Below the pieces are notes generated by a model, which was given only the letters and a program-made list of their open reading frames with translations, was not told the origin of the DNA and did not search any database. 64,000 bases of DNA. Origin: Planctomycetota bacterium. Lineage in GTDB: Bacteria; Planctomycetota; UBA1135; GCA-002686595. Within the stretch, counting starts at the first letter, position 1; each line of letters begins with the position of its first letter. The position numbers and the translations under genes were made by a program. The stretch is taken from assembly GCA_016795325.1 (NCBI GenBank), contig JAEUHY010000036.1, forward strand, positions 235,215 through 299,214. The letters are read 5' to 3'. This document shows positions 50,326 through 59,759 of the stretch, piece after piece.

Positions 50326-50556
50326 GCGGCGACGCGCGGAACGACGGATCCGCGCGGGAATTGGCCGCGAAGCTCGCGTGCCGGTTCCCGAGCGCGGGGA
50401 CGTCGCGTTGGCGCACAGCGGCGCCGAGCGGCCAGGCACTACTCACCGCACAGGCAGCGAAGTACCCACATCGACCCGTCGGCGCCTCGCGGCCGGCGCG
50501 CGAGCCTGTTCGTGGCAACAAGGTTCGCCACGCACGCACACCGGCGCAGGTTCGCC

Positions 50557-52170
50557 ATGAAGCACCACTCCATCGTCGCAGCGTTTGTCGGCCCGTTCTT
50601 CGTCGGCCTCGCGCAGGCCCAGAACTACGCCGGTCTGTACCAACACGCCCCGGACGCAAGCGCGCACGATCACTTCGGCGCCGCGCTGGCCATCGGTGAG
50701 TCACTCGGCGCCATCGGAGCGCCGGACGACGACGTCGGTGCGCTCGTCGACGCGGGATCGGTGCGCATTCTCGAGCGCAACCCCGACCTCAACTGGGCGC
50801 TCACGGTGCAGATCACCGCGCCGACGCCAGAGGCGGGCGCGCATTTCGGAACCGCGGTTGCGATCGAGCGCGACAGACTCATCGTGAGTTCGCCGGGTGC
50901 GAGCGCAGACACGCTGCACTACTTCCGCCGCGGGAACGGCGGCGCGTGGATTCACCTGCAGAGTTTCTCGGGTTTCGCGCCGCCAGGAGAAGGACTCGGC
51001 GAGAGCCTCGCGATCCGTGGCCGAACGCTGTGGGCGGGCGCGCCGAACTACGCCGCGCCGCTGACGCGTCCGTTCCGCCTGCAGGAAAATGGCCTGTGGG
51101 CGCAGCTCGCACCGGCGATGAGCGCCATCAACGGCAGTCAGTTCGGGCGCTCGATCGCAGTCGATGGCCCCCTCACCGTCACCGGAGCTCCGGGCCAACC
51201 CCTGACCACCGAGCTCGGCGCCGGGACCGTCTACATCCAAGAAGCGCTCGACGGCACGTCGTGGACCTTTGGCGAATGGCTGACGGCGAACGACTCGCAC
51301 GTCGGCGATGCCTACGGATGGTCGAGCGCGATTTCGGGTGAGCGCGTGCTCGTCGGCGCGCCGGGCGCCGACTTCGGCGGGCTCTCCGACACGGGCGCGG
51401 TTTACGTGCACGAGCGCCAAGCGAACGGCGTTTGGCTGCAGGTCGCCAGGCTCCAGCCTGCGGATCTCGCCGTCGGCGCCCGCTTCGGCTCATCCGTCGC
51501 GTTGCGCGGCAACGTGGCCGTGGTCGGCGCGCCGTTCGACAACAACTCCGGCGTGAGCGCTTGCGGCAGCGTTCAACTCTTCGCGCGGCGCTGGGACGGA
51601 GTGTGGGAACGCAAGGGCGTGTACGGCTGCGTCTCGCCGGTCACGGGCGATCGTTACGGCGCGACCGTCGCGTTGTTCGACGGCGGCCTGATCGGCGGCG
51701 CCCCGCAACGCGCCAAGACCAACTTGGCGGCGGCCGGCGCAACCATGCTGTACCGCTCGCTCGCGCCGCTCCCGACTTCGTACTGCACGAGCAACGTCAA
51801 CTCGTCGGGCGAGCGTGCGACGCTTGCGTGGACAGGCTCGAGCGACGTCGGCCTCGCGAACTTCGAGCTCATCGCGCGCGACGCGCCGCCGTCGCGCCTG
51901 GGGTTGTTCGTGTTCGGTGCTTCGCAGACGCAGGCCCCGTTCGGAGACGGAGTCCTGTGCGTCGGCGGCCCCGCGCGCCTTTCGCCGCTCAGCGCCAGCG
52001 ATGCGTGGGGCGAGGCGCGGCTCGTGCTCGACCTCAGCAACCCCGGCGCAGTCGAGCACGCGATCAGCGCGGGCTCGACCTGGAACTTCCAGTACTGGTT
52101 CCGCGACCCGGACAACAACGGCGAAGGCTTCGGCGCGAGCGACGCGCTCGCGGTGCAGTTTGCGCCGTGA
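50557..52170 (+). CDS. Secreted FG-GAP propeller protein with shared C-terminal domain
   Basis: The protein has 537 residues from ATG 50557, with a signal peptide ending AQAQ. Repeats such as FGAALAIGESLGAIGAPDDD, FGTAVAIERDRLIVSSPGA and FGSSVALRGNVAVVGAPFD mark an integrin-alpha-like seven-bladed propeller over residues about 30-400. Residues 409-537 are the shared C-terminal domain, with only two of the usual four cysteines (YC and LC) and the ending WFRDPDNN...SDAL. It is probably a surface protein. It converges with the next gene, with 50 bp between the stops. Confidence 0.84.
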   Translation: MKHHSIVAAFVGPFFVGLAQAQNYAGLYQHAPDASAHDHFGAALAIGESLGAIGAPDDDVGALVDAGSVRILERNPDLNWALTVQITAPTPEAGAHFGTAVAIERDRLIVSSPGASADTLHYFRRGNGGAWIHLQSFSGFAPPGEGLGESLAIRGRTLWAGAPNYAAPLTRPFRLQENGLWAQLAPAMSAINGSQFGRSIAVDGPLTVTGAPGQPLTTELGAGTVYIQEALDGTSWTFGEWLTANDSHVGDAYGWSSAISGERVLVGAPGADFGGLSDTGAVYVHERQANGVWLQVARLQPADLAVGARFGSSVALRGNVAVVGAPFDNNSGVSACGSVQLFARRWDGVWERKGVYGCVSPVTGDRYGATVALFDGGLIGGAPQRAKTNLAAAGATMLYRSLAPLPTSYCTSNVNSSGERATLAWTGSSDVGLANFELIARDAPPSRLGLFVFGASQTQAPFGDGVLCVGGPARLSPLSASDAWGEARLVLDLSNPGAVEHAISAGSTWNFQYWFRDPDNNGEGFGASDALAVQFAP

Positions 52171-52220
52171 ACGACGGGTGATCGCGCGCGCAGCGCTCGA
52201 CGAGCCGGCGCGCGCTCAGC

Positions 52221-54041
52221 TCACGGCAACACGCGGAACGACAAACCCGCGCTGAGGTTGGTCTGGAAACTCGCGCCCGGGTCGCGGCTCCAGGCCTGGC
52301 ACCAAATGCTCGTACCGGGCGTGAGCAACTCGGGCGCGGGCGCTGCGCCGGAGAGCCCGTGCGCGAAGGCGTTCCAGTCGAGCGCGAGCACGCCGGTGCA
52401 GTCGTCGAACGCGATCAGCGTGCCGCCGGTGTTGCCGAGCGGCGCGCGGCGCACGGGAGTTTGCACGCAGTACCAACCACCTTGGAACGGCGCGGCCGCG
52501 GCGCCGAGCAGGCTGTAGAAGTACAGGCCCGACTTCTGGTTGCGCAGGTTGCGCACGAAGGTCGTGAAGCCCGAGGTGGCCGCGGCGCTCGACTGGCCGG
52601 CGAAGCTGAACGTCGGCGTGCAGCCGAGCGTGTTGACCTTGGCCGTGCAGTAGGCCTGCGGCGACGCGGCGAGGTCGACGCGCATGCCGAGCACATCGAA
52701 CCCGCCGACGGCGCCGTCCGAGCTGTAGCCGCCGGCGACGAGCGCGCCCTGCGGCGTGAGCGCGGCCTCGAAGATGCGCGCGTCGCTCGCACCGGGAGTC
52801 GTGTACGTCGCGGCCCAGTTGCGCGCGCCCGTTTCGTCGTACGAGAGCACGCTCATGGCGTAGGTCGAGGTCGGCGACGCTCCCAGCTGCGAATACCCCG
52901 CGACGTAGAGCTGCCCCGCGCTGCCCGCGAGCAACTTGAACGGCGGATCGTCGAGCCCAGCGGCGCCATTCCAGCCGTCGAAGGACAACACGTTGCCGAC
53001 GAAGTCGTAGCGCCGCACGTGCGTGTCGATGCCGCTGCCGACGTTGGTCGCCGGCCCCATCACCCACAACGCGCCGCGCGCGTCGGCGTGCACTCCGCGC
53101 GCGCGCTCGCCGGCGTTCGACGTGCCGCCGAACGTGCGCGTCCACAGCGGCGCGAGTGTCTGCACATCGTGCACGGCGACGAGCCAGTCCTCGCCCGAGC
53201 TCGCGCCCGTGCGCCAACCCGCAACGGCGAAACGCTGCGCGTCGATCCGGCACAACACGGCCGCGCCGTCGGACAGCGCGCCGCCGCCGTCGTCGTTGCG
53301 CTGCGCGAGCACTTGGCCGCTCGAGGACAAACGCACGACGCCCACGTTGGCGCCGCCGCTCACGCCCGTGAACTGCCCGCAGCCGAGGATCTCGCCGCTG
53401 GGCAGCACGCTCAGCGCGTAGCACGAATCGTCGCCGTTCGCGCCGCCGTCGAAGCCGGTGCTCCACAAGAGCACTCCCGCGGGCGAGTAGCACTGCACGA
53501 GCGCGTTCGAGCCGCTCGCGAGGCTCGATTCATGTCCGCACAGCAGCACGTTGCCCGCTCCGTCGAGCGCGACGCCGCGTCCGAACGCCGACAACGTTCC
53601 GGGTCCTTGATGGCTGCGTTGCCATTGGAACGCGCCGTTCGCGTCGTACTTGAGCAGCACGATCTGCACGCTGTTCCCGTTCCAACCGTAGCCGCACACG
53701 TACACGTCGCCGCCCGGCGCGCACAGCACATCCAGCGGCGTGTCGTCGTTGCCGAACACGTCGCGGCGCACCGACCACAACTTCACGCCGGCCGGCGACC
53801 ACTTCACTAGCTCGATGTCCGCCGTCGGCGGCATGGGCGGCACGCCGAAGGTCGGGTTGTACGACTTCGCGACCACGAGCAAGTTGTCTTGCTCATCGGC
53901 GGCGCACGCGCGGCCGTAGTCGGCTTGTCCAGCGGCGGCGTCGTGGAGACGCGACCACGCGAGAGTCGATTGAGCAGCGCACGGAGCGGCGCCGAGGGCG
54001 ACAGCGAACACGGACAGCGACGCAAGGCGGACAGCGTTCAT
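52221..54041 (-). CDS. Secreted NHL/SBBP-type propeller protein with shared C-terminal domain
   Basis: The protein has 606 residues from ATG 54041, with GGAGGAG seven bases upstream and a signal peptide ending PCAAQ. Residues about 30-455 carry repeats of the type ALDGAGNVLLCGHES, VLPSGEILGCGQF and YDANGAFQWQRSHQG, resembling SBBP/NHL beta-propeller blades. Residues 464-606 are the shared C-terminal domain with cysteines in YC, GC, YC and DC and a W.RDPG near the end. Probably extracellular. It is divergent from the next gene, with about 200 bp between the starts. Confidence 0.8.
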   Translation of the reverse strand: MNAVRLASLSVFAVALGAAPCAAQSTLAWSRLHDAAAGQADYGRACAADEQDNLLVVAKSYNPTFGVPPMPPTADIELVKWSPAGVKLWSVRRDVFGNDDTPLDVLCAPGGDVYVCGYGWNGNSVQIVLLKYDANGAFQWQRSHQGPGTLSAFGRGVALDGAGNVLLCGHESSLASGSNALVQCYSPAGVLLWSTGFDGGANGDDSCYALSVLPSGEILGCGQFTGVSGGANVGVVRLSSSGQVLAQRNDDGGGALSDGAAVLCRIDAQRFAVAGWRTGASSGEDWLVAVHDVQTLAPLWTRTFGGTSNAGERARGVHADARGALWVMGPATNVGSGIDTHVRRYDFVGNVLSFDGWNGAAGLDDPPFKLLAGSAGQLYVAGYSQLGASPTSTYAMSVLSYDETGARNWAATYTTPGASDARIFEAALTPQGALVAGGYSSDGAVGGFDVLGMRVDLAASPQAYCTAKVNTLGCTPTFSFAGQSSAAATSGFTTFVRNLRNQKSGLYFYSLLGAAAAPFQGGWYCVQTPVRRAPLGNTGGTLIAFDDCTGVLALDWNAFAHGLSGAAPAPELLTPGTSIWCQAWSRDPGASFQTNLSAGLSFRVLP

Positions 54042-54242
54042 GGACTCCTCCGGAACGTGGGGACGTTGCGATGCTACGCGCTCGCGCGAATTCTGCTGCA
54101 AGCTTGGCCCGTCTGCGGCGTCTGCTACGGTGCGGTGCAGCGGCCGCGCGGCGAGCCTTGAGGCCTGCTGGCGCGTCGACCTTGCCCGTCGACTGCCGCC
54201 CTGATTCGCCGCTCCCCTCGAACTCCTCGCAGAGTCTCGCCC

Positions 54243-56882
54243 ATGACGCTTCGCGCTCGCTTCCTTCACTTCGGCCTCGTTTTGCTTTGGATCTTTGCGG
54301 CGCGCGCGGAGGCGCAGAGTTCCGCGCCGGCGTGCTCACCGGACTTCGCAGACACGTTCGTCCGCGACTCGGGTTACTTCCTCGAGCTCGAGTGCGTCGC
54401 AGTGTTCGACGACGGAGGCGGGCCCGCGCTCTACGCCGGGGGACTGTTCATCCTCACTCCGGGCGGCCAGCCGACTTACGTCGTGAAATGGACCGGTGCG
54501 CGCTGGGAGTCGATTCCCGGCGGCCCCGAAGGTCGCGTGCTGGCGATGGTCGTGCACGACGATGGAACTGGGCCGGCGCTGTGCGTCACGGGCCAGTTTG
54601 CGTTGGCCGGAGGGTCGAGTGTGGACGGCGTCGCACGCTGGGACGGAACGAACTGGTCGAACTTCGGCTCCGGCATCCTCGGCGACGGTTACGCAATCGC
54701 GTCGCACAACGGCCAGCTCGTCGTCGGCGGCGAGTTCATCCTCTCGGGCTCGACTAGCGCGTCCAACGTCGCGCGCTGGGACGGCGCGAGCTGGACCACG
54801 CTCGGCAACGGCCTGAACGCGCGCGTCCGCGCCTTGCATGTCTCCAACGGACTGAGCGGCCCGACCCTGCACGCGGGAGGTCAGTTCACGCACTCTGGCG
54901 CGGTCCCGGTTGGTTCTGTCGCGCGTTGGAACGGTGTCTTCTGGGAGGCGATCGGCGGCGGGACCGTTGGCGCTGTCTATGCGCTCGCGAGCAACCCTGC
55001 CGGCGACATTTACGCCACTGGGATTCTGACCAGCGCCGGAGCACTGCCCGCGAACAAGATCGCCAAGTGGACGCGCGCGAACGGCGCGTGGTCCGCGCTC
55101 GGCTCGGGCCTGAGCGACCCCGGCCGCGCTTTGCTCGTGCACGACTTCGGCGCGGGCGAGCGCCTGTACGTCGGCGGCGAGTTCTTCAGCGCCGGCGGAC
55201 AGGTGTGTTCGTACATCGCGCAGTGGAACGGCGCGAGCTGGAGCCCGCTCGGCGCGGGCATGGAGTTCTGGGTGAACTCACTCGTGGTTCACGACGAAGG
55301 TTACGGACCGCAGCTTCACGCAGCTGGTTTGTTCGCAGAAGCCGGGGGTTACCCCGCACTGCGCATCGCACGCTGGACCGGGAGCGATTGGAATCCGCTC
55401 GGAAACGCGCTCGACGGCGCGGTGCTCGCGACCTGCGAGCACGACGATGGCGGCGGCAATGCGTTGTACGTCGCTGGACCGTTCACGCGCGCGGGCGGCG
55501 CGTCGGCGTTCCGCATCACGAAGTGGGACGGCGCGCGCTTCCATGCGCTCGGCAGCGGCATCCCCGGGACCGTGAACGCGCTGGCGAGCTTCGATGCGGG
55601 TCCAGGGCCTCAGCTCTACGCGACGGGCTCCTTCGCGAGCGCTGGCGGCGCGAGCGCGGCCAACATCGCCCGCTGGAACGGCGCGAGTTGGAGCGCGGTC
55701 GGCGCGGGTCTCAACTCGACAGCGCACGCGCTGACGACCTTCGACGACGGCGGCGGCGAGGACCTGTACGTCGGCGGGAGCTTCACGACCGCGGGCGGAA
55801 TCAGCGCGAGTCGCATCGCGCGCTGGGACGGAACGAGCTGGAGCTCTCTGGGCACGGGCGTGAGCGGCCAGATCCGCGCCATGGCGGTGTTCGACGACGG
55901 CGGCGGCGCGGATCTGTACGTCGCCGGTAACTTCTCGAGCGCGGGCGGGGTCAGCGCCAGTCGCATCGCACGCTGGAACGGATCGAGTTGGAGCGCCCTG
56001 GGCGCCGGCATCGGCGACTGGGTCTACGCGCTGGCTGTGTTCAACGACGGCGGCGGCGACGAGCTGTACGCGGCCGGAATCCTGTTCTCTGCGGGCGGGC
56101 AGGGCATGAACCGCATCGCAAAGTGGGACGGTGCGAGTTGGAGCTCCGTCGGCAACGGTGTGGGCAACATCGTGTACGCCCTGGCGACCGTAGATGCGGG
56201 CGACGGTGAAGCGCTGTACGCAGGCGGCGACTTCTCCACCGCCGGAACCGTGCCTGCGATGGGCGTCGCGAAATGGAACGGGACGGCTTGGAGCGCCGTC
56301 GGCCAGGGAGCGAACTTCGGAGTGCGAGCGCTAAGCCGCTTCCGGCGCTACTACGGCGATACGTTGATCGTCGGCGGACCTTTCCAGAGCTTCGACGGCA
56401 GTCCGTCGCCGTTCCTCGCCGAGTGGGGCTGCGCCGGCGCACCCGCGCCCAAGCCGTACTGCACCGCCGGAACTTCGACGCTCGGCTGCGTCGCGGCGAT
56501 GAGCGCGAGCGGAACCGCCAGCGGCAGCGCGACCACGGGCTTCACGTTGACTGTTGCGACCGTCGAAGGCGGACGCCAGGGACTGTTCTTCTACGGCGTT
56601 TCGGGGCCACTCGCGCAGATCTGGGCGCCGGGAAGCTCGAGCTTCCTGTGCGTGAAGTCTCCGACGCGGCGCTTTGGCACGCAGAGCTCTCAAGGCGCTG
56701 TCGGACAGTGCAACGGCGCACTCAACGTCGATTGGAACGCGTTCCTGAGCGCGAACCCCACCGCACTGGGCACGCCGTTCACCGGCGGCGAAACCGTCAA
56801 CTCCCAGGCCTGGTTCCGCGATCCGCCGGCGCCGAAGGGCACGACCTTGTCGAACGCGCTCGAGTTCGTCGTCGCACCGTGA
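54243..56882 (+). CDS. Secreted protein with 13 W-G propeller repeats and shared C-terminal domain
   Basis: The protein has 879 residues from ATG 54243, with a signal peptide ending RAEAQ. I count 13 units of about 50 residues with the pattern IARWxGxxWxxLGxG, then VxALxxFDDGGG and LYVGGxFxxAGG, occupying residues about 45-730. They look like beta-propeller blades and may form two propellers. Residues 739-879 are the shared C-terminal domain with four cysteines (YC, GC, LC, QC) and WFRDPPAP...LSNAL. Neighbouring repeats are similar enough to suggest recent internal duplication. Probably a surface protein; ligand unknown. Confidence 0.85.
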   Translation: MTLRARFLHFGLVLLWIFAARAEAQSSAPACSPDFADTFVRDSGYFLELECVAVFDDGGGPALYAGGLFILTPGGQPTYVVKWTGARWESIPGGPEGRVLAMVVHDDGTGPALCVTGQFALAGGSSVDGVARWDGTNWSNFGSGILGDGYAIASHNGQLVVGGEFILSGSTSASNVARWDGASWTTLGNGLNARVRALHVSNGLSGPTLHAGGQFTHSGAVPVGSVARWNGVFWEAIGGGTVGAVYALASNPAGDIYATGILTSAGALPANKIAKWTRANGAWSALGSGLSDPGRALLVHDFGAGERLYVGGEFFSAGGQVCSYIAQWNGASWSPLGAGMEFWVNSLVVHDEGYGPQLHAAGLFAEAGGYPALRIARWTGSDWNPLGNALDGAVLATCEHDDGGGNALYVAGPFTRAGGASAFRITKWDGARFHALGSGIPGTVNALASFDAGPGPQLYATGSFASAGGASAANIARWNGASWSAVGAGLNSTAHALTTFDDGGGEDLYVGGSFTTAGGISASRIARWDGTSWSSLGTGVSGQIRAMAVFDDGGGADLYVAGNFSSAGGVSASRIARWNGSSWSALGAGIGDWVYALAVFNDGGGDELYAAGILFSAGGQGMNRIAKWDGASWSSVGNGVGNIVYALATVDAGDGEALYAGGDFSTAGTVPAMGVAKWNGTAWSAVGQGANFGVRALSRFRRYYGDTLIVGGPFQSFDGSPSPFLAEWGCAGAPAPKPYCTAGTSTLGCVAAMSASGTASGSATTGFTLTVATVEGGRQGLFFYGVSGPLAQIWAPGSSSFLCVKSPTRRFGTQSSQGAVGQCNGALNVDWNAFLSANPTALGTPFTGGETVNSQAWFRDPPAPKGTTLSNALEFVVAP

Positions 56883-56919
56883 GCTTCGCGCGCTCGGCGA
56901 ACGCACGCGCGCGCGTTGC

Positions 56920-58296
56920 TCACGCCGAAGTGGGCGGCGGATTTGCGTTCGCGCGACCGCGCAGGAACAGCGCGTACACCGGCACGCCGGCCGCGATGAT
57001 CGCCAAGCCGTAGAGCGATTGGCGGCGCAAGGTCGGGTCGAGGAAGGTCTGCGCGTCGACGAACAGCACGACGGCGATGAACACCAGCGGCGTCCACGGA
57101 TAGCCCGTGCATCTGTACGGACGCGGCGCGTTCGGCGCGCGACGCCGCAGCACGTACACCGCGCCGACCGTGAGGGCGTAGAACACGAGCGAGGCGAACA
57201 CCACGTAGTCGGTGAGCTCCTTGAAGCCCTCGAAGAACAGGATCAGTGCGACGGCCCACAGCGCCTGGCTCCAGATCGCGACCGTCGGCGTTGCAAAGCG
57301 CTTGTCGACGTGCATCAACACGCGCGGCATGAGCCCGTCCTTCGCCATCGCGTAGAAGCCCCGCGGCGACGAGAGCAGGTTGGGATTGGCCGCGCCGAGC
57401 ACGGAGATCGAGATCAGCACCGCGAGCCAGCCGGTCCAGCGCTCTCCGAACGAACGCGCGATCACCGACAGCGGCACGTCGGCGCGCTCGAGCGTGCGCA
57501 TCTCTTCGAGCGGCACGACGCGCAGGTAGATCGCGTTCACGAGCAAGTACAGCACGATCAGAATCGCCACGCCGCCGATCAGGCCGCGCGGCAAGTCGCG
57601 CGCGGGGTTCTTCAACTCGGAGGCGTTGAAGGGCAGCTGGTACCAGCCTTCGTAGGCCCAGAAGATCGCCACCGACGCCGCGACGATGCCGCCGAGCGTG
57701 AGCTCGACGCTCGGCGCCGCGGCCAACGCTTGCGGCGTCGTCTCCGTCCCGGGCACGAACGCGCCCGCGATCACGATCGCGAGCAGCGCGACGACTTTGG
57801 CTGTCGTCGACAGATTCTGGAGCAACGCGCCGACGCCCACGCCGAGGTGGTTGACGACCGCGAGCGCGACGATCATCGCGATCGACAGCCAGGTCTGCGC
57901 CTGCGCGGAAAGCCCGAGGAAATCAGCGAGATTCTCCGCGAAGATCGCCGCCAACGCGGCCAGCGTGCCGGTGTTGATCGCGAAGAAGAACGTCCAGCCG
58001 TAGAGGAAGGCCGGGAAGGGCCCCCACGACGCGCGCAGGAACGAGTACATGCCGCCGGCCTCGGGCAACATGGCGCCGAGCTCGGCGTACGCGAAGGCGC
58101 CGAACAAACACACGACGCCCAGCGCGATCCACACGGCGAAGATCCAGCCGATGCTCGGAAGGGCCTGCGCGACATCGAGCGCCTTGAAGAAGATCCCGGA
58201 GCCGATCACGGCGCCGACCGTGATCGAGATGGCGGAGAACGTGCCGAGCGAACGCGACAGCTCGCCGGGAGGGTGCTCGCTGGGTTGGTTCGACAT
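56920..58296 (-). CDS. APC-family amino-acid permease
   Basis: The protein has 458 residues from ATG 58296 (MSNQPSEHP). Twelve membrane segments are visible. Helix 1 has the substrate-site motif ITVGAVIGSGIFF, helix 3 starts near GAFAYAELGAMLPEAGGMY, and helix 6 has FWAYEGWYQLPFNASELKNP. These match LAT/PotE-type amino-acid/polyamine-organocation exchangers or proton symporters. The substrate cannot be read from the sequence. It is convergent with the repeat-protein gene upstream in the window. Confidence 0.9.
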   Translation of the reverse strand: MSNQPSEHPPGELSRSLGTFSAISITVGAVIGSGIFFKALDVAQALPSIGWIFAVWIALGVVCLFGAFAYAELGAMLPEAGGMYSFLRASWGPFPAFLYGWTFFFAINTGTLAALAAIFAENLADFLGLSAQAQTWLSIAMIVALAVVNHLGVGVGALLQNLSTTAKVVALLAIVIAGAFVPGTETTPQALAAAPSVELTLGGIVAASVAIFWAYEGWYQLPFNASELKNPARDLPRGLIGGVAILIVLYLLVNAIYLRVVPLEEMRTLERADVPLSVIARSFGERWTGWLAVLISISVLGAANPNLLSSPRGFYAMAKDGLMPRVLMHVDKRFATPTVAIWSQALWAVALILFFEGFKELTDYVVFASLVFYALTVGAVYVLRRRAPNAPRPYRCTGYPWTPLVFIAVVLFVDAQTFLDPTLRRQSLYGLAIIAAGVPVYALFLRGRANANPPPTSA

Positions 58297-58416
58297 GCGG
58301 CCGGACCCTACGCAGCGCGCCGCAGACCCGCAACCTCCGCTCCCGCAGCGCAACTCACGCTCCTCGAGCTCGTGCGGCCGCGAGTTCGTCGTCGCGCTGA
58401 GCGTTCGCGTCAGGCG

Positions 58417-59586
58417 TCAGGGCGCGCGCGCTTCGAGCCAGCGCCAGCGCGAGGGCGGCCAGACGACGGCGAGCGGCTTGCCGACGCGCCAACTTTGTCG
58501 GGCGGGGCCCCACTCGCGGCTGTCGAGGCTCTCGCTCGAGTTGTCGCCGAGCAGGAACAGCTCCTCGGGCGCGAGCACGAGCGGGCCGTTCACCGCGAAG
58601 CGGCCGAGGTCGGCCCACGAGAGATCGCGGAACAGCCGCACGCGCGTGATCTGCGCGCGCAGGTTCTCGCCGCCGAAGGCCGCGCGCGGGAGCTGGTGTT
58701 GGAAGCCGCTCTCCTGGCCCGACATCGGCGTGTTCTCGGCGTAGTCGAAGGCGAGCGCGCCGCGCTCGTCGTCGAGATCGAAGCGCAGCCGGTTGTCGAT
58801 GTTCGAGAAGCTCAGGCGATGCGGCGCCGCCAGGTCGAAGTCGAGCTCGCGCTCGACCAGGACCTCGAAACTGAGCCGCGCGACGACGCGCCGTTCGATG
58901 CGCGCGCGCACGCGACCGAGCTGCGCCGCTGGTTCGAGCACGAGATCGAAACGATCGCCTTCTTCGCTCAGGCGCAGGCGCAACGCGCGCCATACGCCCT
59001 CGGTGCGCAGCTCGAGCTCGAGCGCGAGATCGGACACGTGGCGACGGCCGCCGCCGCGTTCGCCCGAGGGCTCGCGGAATTCGTCGAGCGCGCCGCGTTT
59101 GTACTCGGCCTCGGCGGCGCGCGCGCCCTGCACGTCGACGAGCTGGCCCGCGGAGCTCTGCGACCAAGGCGCGGGGAAACGCGCGGTGCTGAAGTGCTGC
59201 TCGAACGCGTCGCGGCGCGAGTCGAACAGCTCGATCCACGGAGCGCGCGGCGCGTCGGGCGGCAGGATGCGACCGTCGAGGAGCAGGTCGCCGCCGGCGA
59301 GCTGCACGGTCTCGCCGCCCAGCGCGACGACGCGTTTGACCAGCGGCCGATCGTCGCCCGGGCGTTGCACGACAACCAGGTCGAAGCGCTCGAGCGGGCT
59401 CTCGCGGTCGAAGCGCACGAACACGTACTCGCCACCGCGCGCGGCGCCGTGCAGCGTCGGCGCCATCGAACGGCTGTCGACGTAGTAGACGTCGCCGACG
59501 AGGGCGCGCACGGCGAGGACGGCCACGCCGCTGAGGGCGACGACCCACAGGGCGGCGCGCCACCAGCGGAACCTCGGCGAGCTCAT
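58417..59586 (-). CDS. lepB: Signal peptidase I with large insertion
   Basis: The protein has 389 residues from ATG 59586. One membrane helix (about 11-30) precedes the catalytic box VDSRSMAPTL with Ser40, then RPLVKRVVALGGE with the general base Lys84, and LFLLGDNSSESLDSREWG near residue 347. These are boxes B, D and E of type I signal peptidases, which cleave signal peptides on the outer face of the membrane. About 260 residues separate Lys84 from the GDN box, well over the usual spacing, with a beta-rich, charged insertion (FEVLVERELDFDLAAP). The many secreted proteins in this window would be its clients. Confidence 0.88.
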   Translation of the reverse strand: MSSPRFRWWRAALWVVALSGVAVLAVRALVGDVYYVDSRSMAPTLHGAARGGEYVFVRFDRESPLERFDLVVVQRPGDDRPLVKRVVALGGETVQLAGGDLLLDGRILPPDAPRAPWIELFDSRRDAFEQHFSTARFPAPWSQSSAGQLVDVQGARAAEAEYKRGALDEFREPSGERGGGRRHVSDLALELELRTEGVWRALRLRLSEEGDRFDLVLEPAAQLGRVRARIERRVVARLSFEVLVERELDFDLAAPHRLSFSNIDNRLRFDLDDERGALAFDYAENTPMSGQESGFQHQLPRAAFGGENLRAQITRVRLFRDLSWADLGRFAVNGPLVLAPEELFLLGDNSSESLDSREWGPARQSWRVGKPLAVVWPPSRWRWLEARAP

Positions 59587-59759
59587 GCGCGGGGGAAGAT
59601 AGCCAGCGGCGCGACGGCTACCCTGCGCGCTCTGGCAGTCCGGTGGAAACGTGCTTCGCGCGCGGATGCTGATCCGGTCGCGTCGGCTCTCGCGACGACG
59701 AGCCGGCGCCGCCCGGGCGGGTTCCGCGTCGAAGGACCCTTGGAGCGAGCTGCGCGAGC

